Shown here piece after piece: positions 1 through 8,883 of a stretch of 64,000 bases of DNA. The notes below the pieces were generated by a model. The model saw only the letters and a list, made by a program, of their open reading frames with translations. It did not search any database and was not told where the DNA came from. The DNA comes from Massilia rhizosphaerae (GTDB lineage Bacteria > Pseudomonadota > Gammaproteobacteria > Burkholderiales > Burkholderiaceae_D): contig NZ_JADKYX010000002.1 in assembly GCF_016093545.1 (NCBI RefSeq), forward strand, positions 62,001 through 126,000, given 5' to 3'. The number at the start of each line of letters is the position of its first letter. The first letter of the stretch is position 1. The position numbers and the translations under genes are program-made.

Positions 1-1
1 G

Positions 2-883
2 CTGGAGCTGTTTGCCCAGGAACTCGCCGCGACGCTCGATCCACCTCCCGCGCCGGCGGCCAAGCCCACGCCGCCGGCCCCGCTGTTCAAGGCACCGCCG
101 GTGCCGACCCGCACCTTACCCATCCCGCCCATCGGCCCGAACGATCCGCCGCTGCGGCGCATCCAGCTCGGATCGCACACCGTGCACTACGTGCTGCGCC
201 GCTCCGCGCGCCGCTCGCACGGCTTCATGGTGTGCGACGACGGCCTGTTCGTGACGTCGCCGAACCGCGCGCCGCTGGACGACATCGAACGCGCCATCCG
301 CGCCAAGCAGCGCTGGATCCTCACCAAGCTGTTCGAGCGGGGCGAGCGCCGCGCCCAGCGCGCCGAACGCGCACCCGTGGAATGGGTCGACGGCGCGCAA
401 CTGCCCTACCTGGGCAACGACGTCGTGCTGCGCCTGGAGCCGGCCGCGCGCAGCCACTGCGTCTACGATGCCGACACGCGCACGCTGCGCCTGGGCGTGA
501 CGCCGGGACTGGAGACCTGGCAGATCCGCGAGCGCGTGAAGCTGTGGTTCCAGGACGAGGCCAGGCGCCTGTTCGGCGAACGCCTCGACCTGTACGCCCC
601 GCACGTGGGCGTGACGTACCGCTCGTGCGCGATTTCGTCGGCCGGCACGCGCTGGGGTTCGTGCACGGTGGCGGGGAATATCCGCCTGAACTGGAAGCTG
701 GTGCACTATCCGCTCGCGCTGCTCGATTACGTGGTCGTGCACGAACTGGCGCACCTGCGCGAGATGAACCACAGCCCCGCGTTCTGGGCCGTCGTCGGCG
801 AGGTGTTTCCGGATTACGAGGGTGCCAAGGCGGCGCTCAAGAAGCGGTCGGTGGAGATGCCGATCCTCTTCCCTGACGAGTAA
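2..883 (+). CDS. YgjP/SprT-type M48-like metallopeptidase, 5' end cut by window
   Basis: Predicted zinc metallopeptidase of the YgjP/DUF45 type. The zinc signature HELAH (first His codon at 740) is followed by a third ligand in the LREMNHSPAFW context. The YgjP-type RWGSC and NIRLNWKLV motifs precede it. The frame is open from base 2 and the usual N-terminus of this family (LELFAQEL-like) is readable before the first possible start (GTG at 101), so the true start probably lies outside the window. The substrate is unknown for the family. It is followed by a palindromic repeat and a convergent YcxB-like gene. Confident on family, not on biological role. Confidence 0.85.
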   Translation: MELFAQELAATLDPPPAPAAKPTPPAPLFKAPPVPTRTLPIPPIGPNDPPLRRIQLGSHTVHYVLRRSARRSHGFMVCDDGLFVTSPNRAPLDDIERAIRAKQRWILTKLFERGERRAQRAERAPVEWVDGAQLPYLGNDVVLRLEPAARSHCVYDADTRTLRLGVTPGLETWQIRERVKLWFQDEARRLFGERLDLYAPHVGVTYRSCAISSAGTRWGSCTVAGNIRLNWKLVHYPLALLDYVVVHELAHLREMNHSPAFWAVVGEVFPDYEGAKAALKKRSVEMPILFPDE

Positions 884-892
884 TCGGGACGC

Positions 893-960
893 GATGGTGG
901 GCACGGGGTGCCCACCCTACGATATGCGATCGCCGTAGGGTGGACTCCCCGAGCCCACCA
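893..960. repeat. REP-like inverted repeat pair, copy 1
   Basis: Two arms of about 26 bases (895-920 and 935-960) are near-perfect reverse complements (23 of 26) separated by 14 bases. The left arm is itself a hairpin with a 9-bp stem (GGTGGGCAC/GTGCCCACC) and 3-base loop, ending in CCCTAC. The same GTAGGGTGGGC motif recurs at 32595-32671. It lies between the convergent metallopeptidase and YcxB-like genes, the usual place for REP/BIME elements, and may also work as a bidirectional terminator. Confidence 0.75.
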
Positions 961-972
961 AACGTCAAAAAT

Positions 973-1533
973 TTACGAGGCGCGGAACTGGAGCTCGCCC
1001 GCCGCGCGCGCCTCGACGATGCCCCGCATCGCGCTGACTTCATCCTTGTTCAGGCAGCGGAACGGAATGGGCAAGGTGCCGCGCTTGAGGATCATCATGA
1101 AGCCGCTCGAATACATGCGGATGCGCTGCACGTCGTCCCAGCCGATCAGGCTCACGCCCGTGTCGCTGGTGCGCACGATGCCGTGCTGGTCGATCTGGAA
1201 TTCGTAGGTGCGCTTCCCGCGCCGCAGCAGCACGAAGTTCGCGGCCGCCGCCAGCGTGCTTTTCAGGCGCAGATAAACCGCCATCGGCCAGCGGATGTGC
1301 CGCCGGCGGATCAAATAGCCGCCGTGCTCCCACATGAAGCGCACGTATTCGGCGAACGAATAGCGCACCCAGAAATGCAGGCTGTAACGCTCCGCCGGTG
1401 GATGCACGACCGGGATCGTGGCCGCCGGCATCGCGTCGGCGCCTAGATCCTCGGTGTCCGGCTGGTCCAGAAGCGCGGCCCCGCCATCCACGTTGCCGGC
1501 CGCTCGCGAGCGATTTGACCACAACATGTGCAT
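973..1533 (-). CDS. YcxB-like domain protein
   Basis: Protein of 186 residues with a C-terminal YcxB-like domain (residue run with GIVRTSDTG, IGWDDVQRI, MMILKRGTLPIPFRCL), a conserved domain of unknown function. The first ATG of the MHMLW start lies behind AAAAGGGG; the second ATG (1527) has slightly better spacing, so either may be used. It sits 40 bases downstream of waaA on the same strand and could be the last gene of the LPS-core run. No clear membrane segment was seen, although many YcxB proteins have two. Function unknown. Confidence 0.7.
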   Translation of the reverse strand: MHMLWSNRSRAAGNVDGGAALLDQPDTEDLGADAMPAATIPVVHPPAERYSLHFWVRYSFAEYVRFMWEHGGYLIRRRHIRWPMAVYLRLKSTLAAAANFVLLRRGKRTYEFQIDQHGIVRTSDTGVSLIGWDDVQRIRMYSSGFMMILKRGTLPIPFRCLNKDEVSAMRGIVEARAAGELQFRAS

Positions 1534-1573
1534 CCCCTTTTCATTTTCTAAGTAAAGAGAATGGTAGCAAAAG

Positions 1574-2836
1574 CTAGGCGATAATTTGTTGCAAGAGTTC
1601 AACAGTGCGCACTGTTGCGCCCCGGTGGCGGGCGGCGAAAGCCAGGGCCTGGGCGCCCATGGCGGTCCGGCGGCCGTCATCATCGAGCAGGCCGGCGGCG
1701 GCGCGCAGCAAGGCCGGCGCATCGGACACGCGCAGCGCGGCGCCGGCGGCGACGGCTTCCTCGGTCGCCTGCAGGAAGTTGAAGGTGTGTGCGCCCACGA
1801 GCACCGGCTTGGCCAGCGCGCACGCTTCGATCAGGTTCTGCCCGCCCAGCGGCAGCAGGCTGCCGCCGATGAAGGCGCAATCGCAGGCCGCGTAATAGGC
1901 GAACATCTCGCCCATCGAATCGCCCAGCAGCACGTCGGCGTCCACCCGTTCGGGCAGCGCCGACCTGCGCGCCAGCGCGAGGCCGCGTTCCCCGACCATG
2001 CGCGCGACCTCGTCGAAACGCTGCGGATGACGGGGCACCAGCACGAGCAGCATGCCGGCCGGGCGCTCGTCCATGGCCCGGTAGGCGTCGAGGATGAGCG
2101 CCTCTTCCCCTTCGCGCGTGGAGGCGCACAGCAGCACGGGACGATGCGCGAACCGCGCGCGCAGCATGGCGCCCGTGTCCAGCGCGGCCTGCGGCGGCAC
2201 GACGTCGAACTTGATGCTGCCGGTGACGGCGACATGCGGCGCGCCCAGCGACGCGATACGCCCGGCGTCCGCGTCCGTCTGCGCGGCGACGAGCGTGATC
2301 GCGCGGGCCGCATCCGACATCAGTCCCTTGAACTTGAGGCCGCGGCGCAGCGAACGTTCCGACAATCGCGCATTCACGAGCGCCACGGGCACGCCCTGCG
2401 CGGCGCAGCCGTGGATCAGGTTCGGCCACACTTCGGTCTCCATCAGGATGCAGATCGCGGGCTCGAAATGGCGCAGGAAACGGCCGACCATGAAGCCGGT
2501 GTCGTAGGGCAGGAACGACTGGACGACCCGGTCGCCGTGCCTGGCGAACAGCGCCTTGCCCGTCGCCCGCCCCGTCGGCGTCATGTGCGTGAGCAGGATG
2601 CGGCAATCCGGCCGCGCGGCCAACAAGGCTTCGACGAGCGGTTCCGCCGCGCGCGTCTCGCCGACGGAGACGGCGTGCACCATGATGGTCGGGCGTCTCC
2701 CGAGCTTGCGGCCGTAGACGCCGAGGCGCTCGCCGACATGCGCGCGGTAGCCGGGTTCGCGCCGGCCGCGCCACCACAGGCGGCCCAGCACGAGCGGCAG
2801 CGCCAGCCACCACAGCAGCGAATACAGCACGCGCAT
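1574..2836 (-). CDS. waaA: 3-deoxy-D-manno-octulosonic acid transferase (Kdo transferase)
   Basis: WaaA/KdtA transfers Kdo from CMP-Kdo to lipid IVA at the inner membrane. The 420-residue length fits the family. There is an N-terminal membrane anchor (YSLLWWLALPLVLG), the N-terminal glycosyltransferase motif VHAVSVGET with the catalytic glutamate, then METEVWPNL, and a C-terminal GGSLLPLGGQNLIEACA nucleotide-sugar site. The ATG start overlaps the waaC stop by one base (TGATG), implying translational coupling. The frame stays open upstream inside waaC, but that part is a shadow of waaC and lacks the family pattern. Confidence 0.95.
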   Translation of the reverse strand: MRVLYSLLWWLALPLVLGRLWWRGRREPGYRAHVGERLGVYGRKLGRRPTIMVHAVSVGETRAAEPLVEALLAARPDCRILLTHMTPTGRATGKALFARHGDRVVQSFLPYDTGFMVGRFLRHFEPAICILMETEVWPNLIHGCAAQGVPVALVNARLSERSLRRGLKFKGLMSDAARAITLVAAQTDADAGRIASLGAPHVAVTGSIKFDVVPPQAALDTGAMLRARFAHRPVLLCASTREGEEALILDAYRAMDERPAGMLLVLVPRHPQRFDEVARMVGERGLALARRSALPERVDADVLLGDSMGEMFAYYAACDCAFIGGSLLPLGGQNLIEACALAKPVLVGAHTFNFLQATEEAVAAGAALRVSDAPALLRAAAGLLDDDGRRTAMGAQALAFAARHRGATVRTVELLQQIIA

Positions 2837-3816
2837 CAGCGGCTCTCCAGCAGGCGCCGCGCGGCCGCCGCGACCTCGGCCACCGCCGGCGGCGCGTCCG
2901 TGTCGCCCAGGTTGACGATGCGCGGCGACCAGTTGCCCTCGGTCTTCCAGCGCGGCGAATCGGCGTAGATCTCGACCGTCGGCCGCACGAAGGCGGCGGC
3001 GATGTGCGTGAGGCCCGTATCGACGCCGACGGCCAGCGCGGCGTGGCGCGCCAGTTCCACCGCGTCCATCATCGACAGTTTCGGCAGCACGCGCGCATGC
3101 GGCAGCGCTTGCGCGAGGCGTTCGGCCTCTTCCTTCTCGCGCGGCGAACCCCACGGCAGCAGGATCGTCATGGGCGCGAGCGCCTGGCCGAGCGCGATCC
3201 AGTGCGCCGCCGGCCATTTTTTCGCGTCGCGCGCCGTCCCGTGAAAGAACACGGCGTAGTCCTCGGACGGCATCCAGGCGGGACGTGCACTGCCTTCCGG
3301 CGCCGGTAGGCCGAAGTCGGGCGGCGTGTCGACGGCATAGCCGAGCGCCGCGGCCACGACCTGGCGTCCGCGCGCCACCGCGTGCGTGCGCGGGTCGACG
3401 GGGATGCTGCGGCTGTGGAAGATGCGCGAGATGCCTTCGTAGCCCGAGTCCTCGGTGCCGTTGGCCAGGCCGACCTTCTGCCCGCCCGGGCGCGTGCGCG
3501 CGCATGCCATGACGATGCCCGTCTTGATCAAGCCCTGGGTGTCGAACACATAGTCGTATTGCTCGGCGCGCAGATCGCGGAAGAAGCCGGACAGTTCCGC
3601 CCTTACGGACGCCTTGCCCAGCCCCTTGCGCCAGCGCCGCAGCGCGAACGGGATCACCTTGCGCATGTGCGGGTTGAGCTTCACGAGGCTGACGTAGCCC
3701 TCTTCCACCACCCAGTCGACCCGGGCATCCGGAAAGTGGCGGTGGATGTCCGCCACGATCGGCAAGTTGTGCAGGACGTCGCCCAGCGACGAGACCCGCA
3801 CCAGCAGGATGTTCAA
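2836..3816 (-). CDS. waaC: Lipopolysaccharide heptosyltransferase I
   Basis: GT9 family ADP-heptose:LPS heptosyltransferase that adds the first heptose to Kdo. It has 326 residues, typical for WaaC. It starts MNILLVRVSSLGDVLHNLP, the standard GT9 N-terminus with the conserved Asp; the C-terminal half has the ADP-heptose-binding stretch GVDTGLTHIAAA. WaaC rather than WaaF is favoured by VVEEGYVSLVKLNP and FDTQGLIKT. It lies 10 bases after the phosphomannomutase stop and overlaps waaA by one base, so the three genes probably form one transcript for inner-core synthesis. Confidence 0.92.
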   Translation of the reverse strand: MNILLVRVSSLGDVLHNLPIVADIHRHFPDARVDWVVEEGYVSLVKLNPHMRKVIPFALRRWRKGLGKASVRAELSGFFRDLRAEQYDYVFDTQGLIKTGIVMACARTRPGGQKVGLANGTEDSGYEGISRIFHSRSIPVDPRTHAVARGRQVVAAALGYAVDTPPDFGLPAPEGSARPAWMPSEDYAVFFHGTARDAKKWPAAHWIALGQALAPMTILLPWGSPREKEEAERLAQALPHARVLPKLSMMDAVELARHAALAVGVDTGLTHIAAAFVRPTVEIYADSPRWKTEGNWSPRIVNLGDTDAPPAVAEVAAAARRLLESR

Positions 3817-3826
3817 GGCGTCACTC

Positions 3827-5209
3827 TCAGAACGGCAACTCGGCGTCGGGCTTGGCGGCCAGGATCACGCGAGCGAATTCTTTCTGGATGCGGTCCAGCG
3901 CGGCCGGATTCTCGCCCTCGAAGCGCAGCACGACGACGGGCGTCGTGTTCGAGCCGCGCGCCAGGCCGAAGCCGTCCGGGTATTCCACGCGCAGGCCGTC
4001 GATGTCGACAATGCGGTCGGCGCCGGGGAATTCGGCCTCGGCGCGCAGCTTGTCGATCAGCGCGAAGTTCTCGCCTTCCTTGAGGTGCAGGTGCAGTTCC
4101 GGCGTGCTGGATGCGATCGGGAGGGCATTCAGCAGCGCCGACGGGTCAAGCTCGCGCGTGAGGATCTCGAGCAGGCGCGCGCCCGTGTACAGGCCGTCGT
4201 CGAAGCCGAACCAGCGGTCCTTCCAGAAGATGTGGCCACTCATCTCGCCGCCCAGCGGCGCGCCCGTTTCCTTCAGCTTGGCCTTGACGAGCGAGTGGCC
4301 CGTCTTCCACATCAGCGGGCGGCCGCCGTGCTGCTCGATCCATGGGCCCAGGTGGCGTGTGCATTTCACGTCGTACAGGATCTCGGCGCCCGGGTTGCGC
4401 GCCAGGACATCCTTGGAGAACAGCATCATCTGGCGGTCGGGGAAGATGATCTGGCCGTCCTTGGTGACGACGCCCAGGCGGTCGCCGTCGCCGTCGAACG
4501 CGAGGCCGATCTCGGCGTCCGTCGTCTTGAGGCACTCGATCAGGTCCTGCAGGTTTTCCGGGTGCGCCGGGTCCGGGTGGTGGTTCGGGAAGTGGCCGTC
4601 CACGTCGCAGAACAATTCGATCACGTCGCACCCCATCGCGCGGAACAGGTCGCCCGCGACCATGCCGGCCACGCCGTTGCCGCAGTCGACCGCGATCTTG
4701 ATCGGGCGCGCGATCTTGACGTCGCCGACGATGCGTTCGACGTAGGCGGCCTTGATGTCGTGGGTCGAATAGCCGCCCTGTGCTTGCGCCGGTTGGAAGT
4801 CATCGCGTTCGATGGCCTGGTACAGCGCCTGGATGGCGTCGCCGTAGATCGCCTCGCCCGCGAGGACCATCTTGAAGCCGTTGTAGTCCGGCGGGTTGTG
4901 GCTGCCCGTGACCATGATGCCCGAGCGCGCGTTCAACACGTTGGTGGCGAAATAGACCATCGGCGTGGCGACCATCCCGAGGTCGATGACGTCCACGCCC
5001 GCGGCCTGCAGGCCTTCGGCCAGCGCCTTGGCCAGTTCCGGGCCGGACAGGCGGCCGTCGCGGCCGATGATCACGGTACGCTCCCCCTTGGCCAGCGCGG
5101 CGGCGCCGAAGGCCTGGCCGATGCGCCGCGCGATGCCCGCGTCGAGCGTGCTGCCGATGACGCCGCGGATGTCATAAGCCTTGAAGATCGTTTTCGAGAG
5201 AGGAACCAT
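3827..5209 (-). CDS. Phosphomannomutase/phosphoglucomutase
   Basis: Alpha-D-phosphohexomutase of 460 residues interconverting hexose 6- and 1-phosphates for sugar-nucleotide synthesis. Visible motifs are the active-site phosphoserine loop TGSHNPP (residues 101-107, Ser103), the Mg-binding loop DGDGDR (239-244), the sugar-binding GEMSGH and a C-terminal phosphate-binding RGSNTTP loop. It resembles the AlgC/ManB type. First gene of the waaC-waaA run, so a role in LPS or exopolysaccharide precursors is likely (inference). Specificity for mannose versus glucose cannot be read from the sequence. Confidence 0.92.
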   Translation of the reverse strand: MVPLSKTIFKAYDIRGVIGSTLDAGIARRIGQAFGAAALAKGERTVIIGRDGRLSGPELAKALAEGLQAAGVDVIDLGMVATPMVYFATNVLNARSGIMVTGSHNPPDYNGFKMVLAGEAIYGDAIQALYQAIERDDFQPAQAQGGYSTHDIKAAYVERIVGDVKIARPIKIAVDCGNGVAGMVAGDLFRAMGCDVIELFCDVDGHFPNHHPDPAHPENLQDLIECLKTTDAEIGLAFDGDGDRLGVVTKDGQIIFPDRQMMLFSKDVLARNPGAEILYDVKCTRHLGPWIEQHGGRPLMWKTGHSLVKAKLKETGAPLGGEMSGHIFWKDRWFGFDDGLYTGARLLEILTRELDPSALLNALPIASSTPELHLHLKEGENFALIDKLRAEAEFPGADRIVDIDGLRVEYPDGFGLARGSNTTPVVVLRFEGENPAALDRIQKEFARVILAAKPDAELPF

Positions 5210-5380
5210 GGATTATCTACCTTGCTGGACTGGGCGCCGGAACGCACGCGCACGGACATTGCGATCGCCGCTTGGATCGGATTGACGGAAAAAGGGATAT
5301 TGTAACGGCAAGCACCACGGCCGGGGGCCGATTGCTGCGTTGCGTGATGCGGCGCGGATGGATATCCGGCCGAACGTGAC

Positions 5381-5423
5381 CTTTTACAGGGAGATCCGCG
5401 GGCGCGAATACCCCCTGTAAAAG
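5381..5423 (-). terminator. 11-bp perfect inverted repeat downstream of the H-NS gene, possible terminator
   Basis: CTTTTACAGGG (5381-5391) pairs perfectly with CCCTGTAAAAG (5413-5423) across a GC-rich 21-base loop. It lies just after the leftward H-NS stop. There is no proper U-tract, so factor-independent termination is plausible but unproven; it could equally be a small regulatory structure. Confidence 0.4.
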
Positions 5424-5436
5424 AAGGGGCGGGGAA

Positions 5437-5760
5437 TCAGACGCGCAGTTGGTCCAGCGATTTACCGCCCTCGACCCATTCCTTGACCCATTTCGGCTGA
5501 CGGCCGCGGCCGGTCCATTGTTGCGACGCGTTGTCCGGATTGCGATAACGAACGGCGACGGAACCGGTATTCGCGCCCGCTTTGCCGCCGCGGCCGGTGG
5601 CACTGATCAGGTCTTTCAGAGGCATACCCACGCTCTGCGCGATGGCCAGGATCTGTTCGCGTGCCTTTTGCACTTCCTGAACCTCACGTTTCTTCATTTC
5701 CTGCTTGATCTGCTCTTGCAGGTTGCGCAAATCGCTCAAGGACAAATTAGACAGATCCAT
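5437..5760 (-). CDS. H-NS family nucleoid-associated protein
   Basis: Short H-NS/BpH3-type histone-like protein of 107 residues. The N-terminal half is a predicted coiled coil for oligomerisation (MDLSNLSLSDLRNLQEQIKQ onward, rich in Lys/Glu/Gln). The C-terminal DNA-binding domain contains YRNPDNASQQWTGRGRQPKW, where the GRGRQP core is the AT-hook-like minor-groove loop. Likely role: silencing of AT-rich DNA and chromosome organisation. It stands alone, with its own promoter-like sequence upstream and an inverted repeat downstream. The start is set by AAGGAAT eight bases before the ATG. Confidence 0.93.
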   Translation of the reverse strand: MDLSNLSLSDLRNLQEQIKQEMKKREVQEVQKAREQILAIAQSVGMPLKDLISATGRGGKAGANTGSVAVRYRNPDNASQQWTGRGRQPKWVKEWVEGGKSLDQLRV

Positions 5761-5794
5761 CTTGATTCCTTATATGTAGAGTAGGTGTACCGGG

Positions 5795-5824
5795 ATTTTA
5801 TCGAATATTCACCAATTCTCGCAA
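5795..5824 (-). promoter_or_regulatory. Candidate sigma-70 promoter of the H-NS gene
   Basis: Read on the minus strand, TTGCGA (5824-5819) and TAAAAT (5800-5795) are separated by 18 bases, about 35 bases ahead of the H-NS ATG. The surrounding DNA is AT-rich compared with neighbours. Sequence match only. Confidence 0.45.
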
Positions 5825-5845
5825 TATACTACATCTGAAATTTCT

Positions 5846-6940
5846 TCAGTGTTTTTTGTGCCAAATCAGCCAACGCGGAGACTTGAATCTCACGATACGC
5901 GCGTACAACCACACGTAGCTGATAATGAACAACAAGCAGAAGAATATCAAAATTCCCGTATCCCGCCAGAACACGGTGGCGGGGATAACGGCAGTGAGGG
6001 AAAACAGCCACAGGTAAGGCGAGGTGCGCGCATTCCTTTTCATCAGTGCGCGGGCTTCTTTGCGACCGACGGTCCATTGCACGATGCGCCGGAAAATCAG
6101 GCTGTGCAGGTGGATTCCGTCCGGCATTGTAGGAGATTTCCCACGCACAAACATTCGGCGATAAACGGAGAAAACGGTTTCGAAAGTCGGATAAATCAGT
6201 AGCAATGCCGCATACCACGTCGATACCTGCGGATTGCGCATCACCAGCAGCAAAGCCAGCTCGCCAAGCATGAATCCGATGAAATAGGCGCCGCCGTCGC
6301 CGAGGAAGATCAGGCCGACGGGGTAATTCCAGATCAGGAAACCGGCCGTCGCGCCGGCCACCGTCAGCGCGGACACCAGCACGAACATATCCTCCACGCG
6401 CCAACCGACGTAGGCGAGCGACAGCAGCATGAAGATCGTGACGACGCTCGCCAGGCCATTGAAGCCGTCGATGATATTCACCGCATTCGCAATACCGGCA
6501 ACGGCCAGCACGGTCAACGGCAATACTACCCACAGCGAATCCAGGCTCAGGCGGATGAAGGGCATATCCAGGCGCGCGATTTTCGCGTCGAGCACCAGAT
6601 AGCCGAGCAGCGCGGCGACCATCGTCAATATCAGTCGGCGCGAGGGACGTACCTTTCCCGTATAGTCTTCGAGGATTCCGCCCGCGAATGCGATCGCCGA
6701 ACAGCCCAGCAACGCCGCCAGCCAATGCCCCAGGCCGGGCACCCGCCATACGGTAATCCCGGCGCTCAAGGCGACGGCGAGAAAAATCGGCAATCCGCCA
6801 ATGCGCGCCACCGCATGCTGATGGACCTTCTGCACGCCGTTGAAATTATCGTCGAGCGCCGGGCCGTGCAATTTCGAATGCTTGACGATCAGGAGCGTCA
6901 GCAGCGCGGACACGACAAAACTTACGAAGAAAGAAAACAT
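5846..6940 (-). CDS. Glycosyltransferase family 4 sugar-phosphate transferase (WecA/MraY superfamily)
   Basis: Polytopic membrane enzyme of 364 residues expected to transfer a HexNAc-1-phosphate from a UDP-sugar to undecaprenyl phosphate, starting O-antigen or exopolysaccharide units. About ten hydrophobic segments are visible. The MraY/WecA signature NAVNIIDGFNG lies at residues 152-162, an acidic EDYTGKVRPSRR loop at about 91-102, and FLGDGGAYFIGF further on. The C-terminal HLHSLIFRR resembles the WecA HIHH loop (histidine-rich cytoplasmic loop). It resembles WbpL/WecA more than MraY (essential cell-wall enzyme). No polysaccharide cluster adjoins it, so its glycan is unknown. Confidence 0.85.
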   Translation of the reverse strand: MFSFFVSFVVSALLTLLIVKHSKLHGPALDDNFNGVQKVHQHAVARIGGLPIFLAVALSAGITVWRVPGLGHWLAALLGCSAIAFAGGILEDYTGKVRPSRRLILTMVAALLGYLVLDAKIARLDMPFIRLSLDSLWVVLPLTVLAVAGIANAVNIIDGFNGLASVVTIFMLLSLAYVGWRVEDMFVLVSALTVAGATAGFLIWNYPVGLIFLGDGGAYFIGFMLGELALLLVMRNPQVSTWYAALLLIYPTFETVFSVYRRMFVRGKSPTMPDGIHLHSLIFRRIVQWTVGRKEARALMKRNARTSPYLWLFSLTAVIPATVFWRDTGILIFFCLLFIISYVWLYARIVRFKSPRWLIWHKKH

Positions 6941-7109
6941 TATTATTTTTCAGATGCAACCCGGCGGATGCCGGCCAGCGGGCGCGGGAAATGCGACGGC
7001 CATGCGCGAAGACGCGCCATTGTACCGGATTGGCACTCGGCAATCCGAACCTGAGCAGTGTACGCGTGCGCGCCGCGTTTTGATTGAGAAAATACGAAAT
7101 ACCGAAACT

Positions 7110-7137
7110 TTGACTAAGCGGCAAGACAATTTACAAT
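7110..7137 (+). promoter_or_regulatory. Candidate sigma-70 promoter of apaH
   Basis: TTGACT (7110-7115) and TACAAT (7132-7137) with a 16-base spacer, 84 bases ahead of the apaH ATG. Both hexamers match the consensus at five of six positions. It is the best promoter match in the 280-base AT-richer gap 6941-7220, which holds no gene. Confidence 0.55.
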
Positions 7138-7220
7138 CAGTAATGCCCGCCCGGACCGGCTCGCGCACGAACCACGGATAAATCCATTAGTATGGACACT
7201 GAAAAAACGAAGAATCCGAA

Positions 7221-8054
7221 ATGAAAACCTATGTGATCGGCGACCTGCAAGGGTGCGCCCACGAAGCCGGCCTGCTGCTGGAACAAATCGAGCCTGATGC
7301 GCGCATCCTGTTCGTCGGCGACCTGGTCAACCGTGGCCCGGACTCCCTGGGCGCGCTACGGCGCATGAAGGCGCTGGCGGAGGCGAGCGACGGCCGCGTC
7401 GACGCGCTGCTCGGCAACCACGACCTGCACCTGCTGGCCGTCGCCGTCGGCGCCCAGAAGCTGGGTCGTTCGGACACGCTGGACGAGATCCTGGCCGCGC
7501 CCGACCGCGACGCGCTGATCGCCTGGCTGCGCCGGCGTCCGCTCGCGATGTTCGTGGACGCGCACCTGCTCGTCCACGCCGGCGTGCCGCCCCAATGGAC
7601 GGCGGCGCAGACGGTGGCGCTCGCGGCCGAAGTCGAGTCGGTCCTGCGCGGCGAGCACTGGATCGAGTTCCTCGGCCAGATGTACGGCAACGAGCCGGAT
7701 CGCTGGGACGACGGCCTGACGGGCATCGCCCGCCTGCGCTGCATCGTCAACGCCCTCACGCGCATGCGCCTGTGCTGGCCGGACGGACGCATGGATTTCA
7801 CCCACAAGGAAAGCGACAAGGGACCGGAAGGCTCCGACCTGCAGCCGTGGTTCGACCTGCCCGGCCGGCGCACGCTGGACGTCACCGTCGTGTTCGGACA
7901 CTGGTCGGCGCTGGGCCTCGTGCTGCGGCCCAATCTCGTGGGCCTGGACAGCGGCTGCGTGTGGGGCGGCAAGCTGACGGCCGTGTGCCTGGACGACCGG
8001 TCGCTGTTGCAGGTCGATTGTCCCGAATACCGGGAACACGGCGGCAAAAAATAG
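7221..8054 (+). CDS. apaH: Bis(5'-nucleosyl)-tetraphosphatase, symmetrical
   Basis: ApaH hydrolyses Ap4A to two ADP and, in enterobacteria, removes Np4 caps from RNA. The 277 residues carry the metallophosphoesterase signatures GDLQG (7-11), GDLVNRG (33-39) and GNHD (65-68), and later a [10 protein letters not shown] histidine motif. Length and start (ATG after an AT-rich leader with a good promoter) fit the family. In enterobacteria apaH sits with ksgA; here it stands alone, convergent with plsC with only eight bases between the stop codons. Confidence 0.95.
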   Translation: MKTYVIGDLQGCAHEAGLLLEQIEPDARILFVGDLVNRGPDSLGALRRMKALAEASDGRVDALLGNHDLHLLAVAVGAQKLGRSDTLDEILAAPDRDALIAWLRRRPLAMFVDAHLLVHAGVPPQWTAAQTVALAAEVESVLRGEHWIEFLGQMYGNEPDRWDDGLTGIARLRCIVNALTRMRLCWPDGRMDFTHKESDKGPEGSDLQPWFDLPGRRTLDVTVVFGHWSALGLVLRPNLVGLDSGCVWGGKLTAVCLDDRSLLQVDCPEYREHGGKK

Positions 8055-8062
8055 CCGGCCGT

Positions 8063-8809
8063 TCAGCCGTGCTGCGCCGCGCCCTGCCGCAGCGCGCCGG
8101 CGATCGCCTCATGCGCCGCCTGCGCCAGCTCGCGCCGGTGCGCGCCCGCCGCCGGAATCGGCGCGAGGCAAGCCACCCGCGCCGTGACCGGTGCGCCGCC
8201 CAGGATGCGCACGATGCTGTCGACGAACGTCGTGTCGCCCGTGTAGTCGACCGAGGGGTGCCAGGCCCCGCTGCCGTCGAGATAGGCCAGCGCCACGGGC
8301 TGCACGGGCACGGCGGCGTCGATGGCGGCCTCGAACAGGTTGGCGTGGAACGGCAGCAGGGCGCCCTGGCTGGCCGTCGTCCCTTCCGGGAAAAAGGCCA
8401 CGCGGCGCCGCTGACCGAGGGCGTCGACGAGGCCCTTGAAGATGTGGCGCAGGTCGCGCCGGTTGCCGCGCGCGATGAACACCGTGCCGGCCTGCGCGAC
8501 GAGCCAGCCCAGGACGGGCCAGGCGCGGATCTCGGCCTTGGCCACGAAGCGGCACGGGTGCACGGCATTGATGACGAAGATGTCGAGCCAGGAGATGTGG
8601 TTGGCCACGATGAGCGCGTGCGCGAGGGCGCCGCCCTCCGTGCGCTCGAGCCGCACGCGGCAAATGCCCAGCAGGCGCGCCGACCAGCGCCGGACCAGGC
8701 GCTGGCGCAGGGCATCGCCCGCCCAGGGAAACACGAGGGCGCACGTGGCCAGGCCCTGGACGAGATGGAGAACGAGGCGCGCAAGACGCCACGCAAGCTT
8801 GATCTTCAA
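8063..8809 (-). CDS. plsC: 1-acyl-sn-glycerol-3-phosphate acyltransferase
   Basis: PlsC-type acyltransferase of 248 residues that makes phosphatidic acid from lysophosphatidic acid at the inner membrane. The catalytic NHISWLD motif (NHX4D) is at 70-76 and FPEGTT at 140-145; an N-terminal hydrophobic stretch (10-30) should anchor it. It is the last gene of the leftward yqgE-ruvX-pyr run, 74 bases after pyrC'. An ornithine-lipid (OlsA-type) or lysophospholipid substrate cannot be excluded. Confidence 0.88.
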   Translation of the reverse strand: MKIKLAWRLARLVLHLVQGLATCALVFPWAGDALRQRLVRRWSARLLGICRVRLERTEGGALAHALIVANHISWLDIFVINAVHPCRFVAKAEIRAWPVLGWLVAQAGTVFIARGNRRDLRHIFKGLVDALGQRRRVAFFPEGTTASQGALLPFHANLFEAAIDAAVPVQPVALAYLDGSGAWHPSVDYTGDTTFVDSIVRILGGAPVTARVACLAPIPAAGAHRRELAQAAHEAIAGALRQGAAQHG

Positions 8810-8883
8810 TGGAAGCTCGGATGGAAATGCCGCGCGGGCCGCGGCCGCAGCGATTGTACCGCCGCGGCCGGGTGCGAAGGGAA

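Noticed and set aside
1574..3505. 643-codon version of WaaA extending through waaC
   Set aside because: The upstream 223 codons are the wrong frame of waaC; WaaA proteins start MRVLYSLLWW-like as at 2836.
5210..5436. Possible small gene between phosphomannomutase and H-NS
   Set aside because: Frames here have no start with a ribosome site; only the 11-bp inverted repeat is notable.
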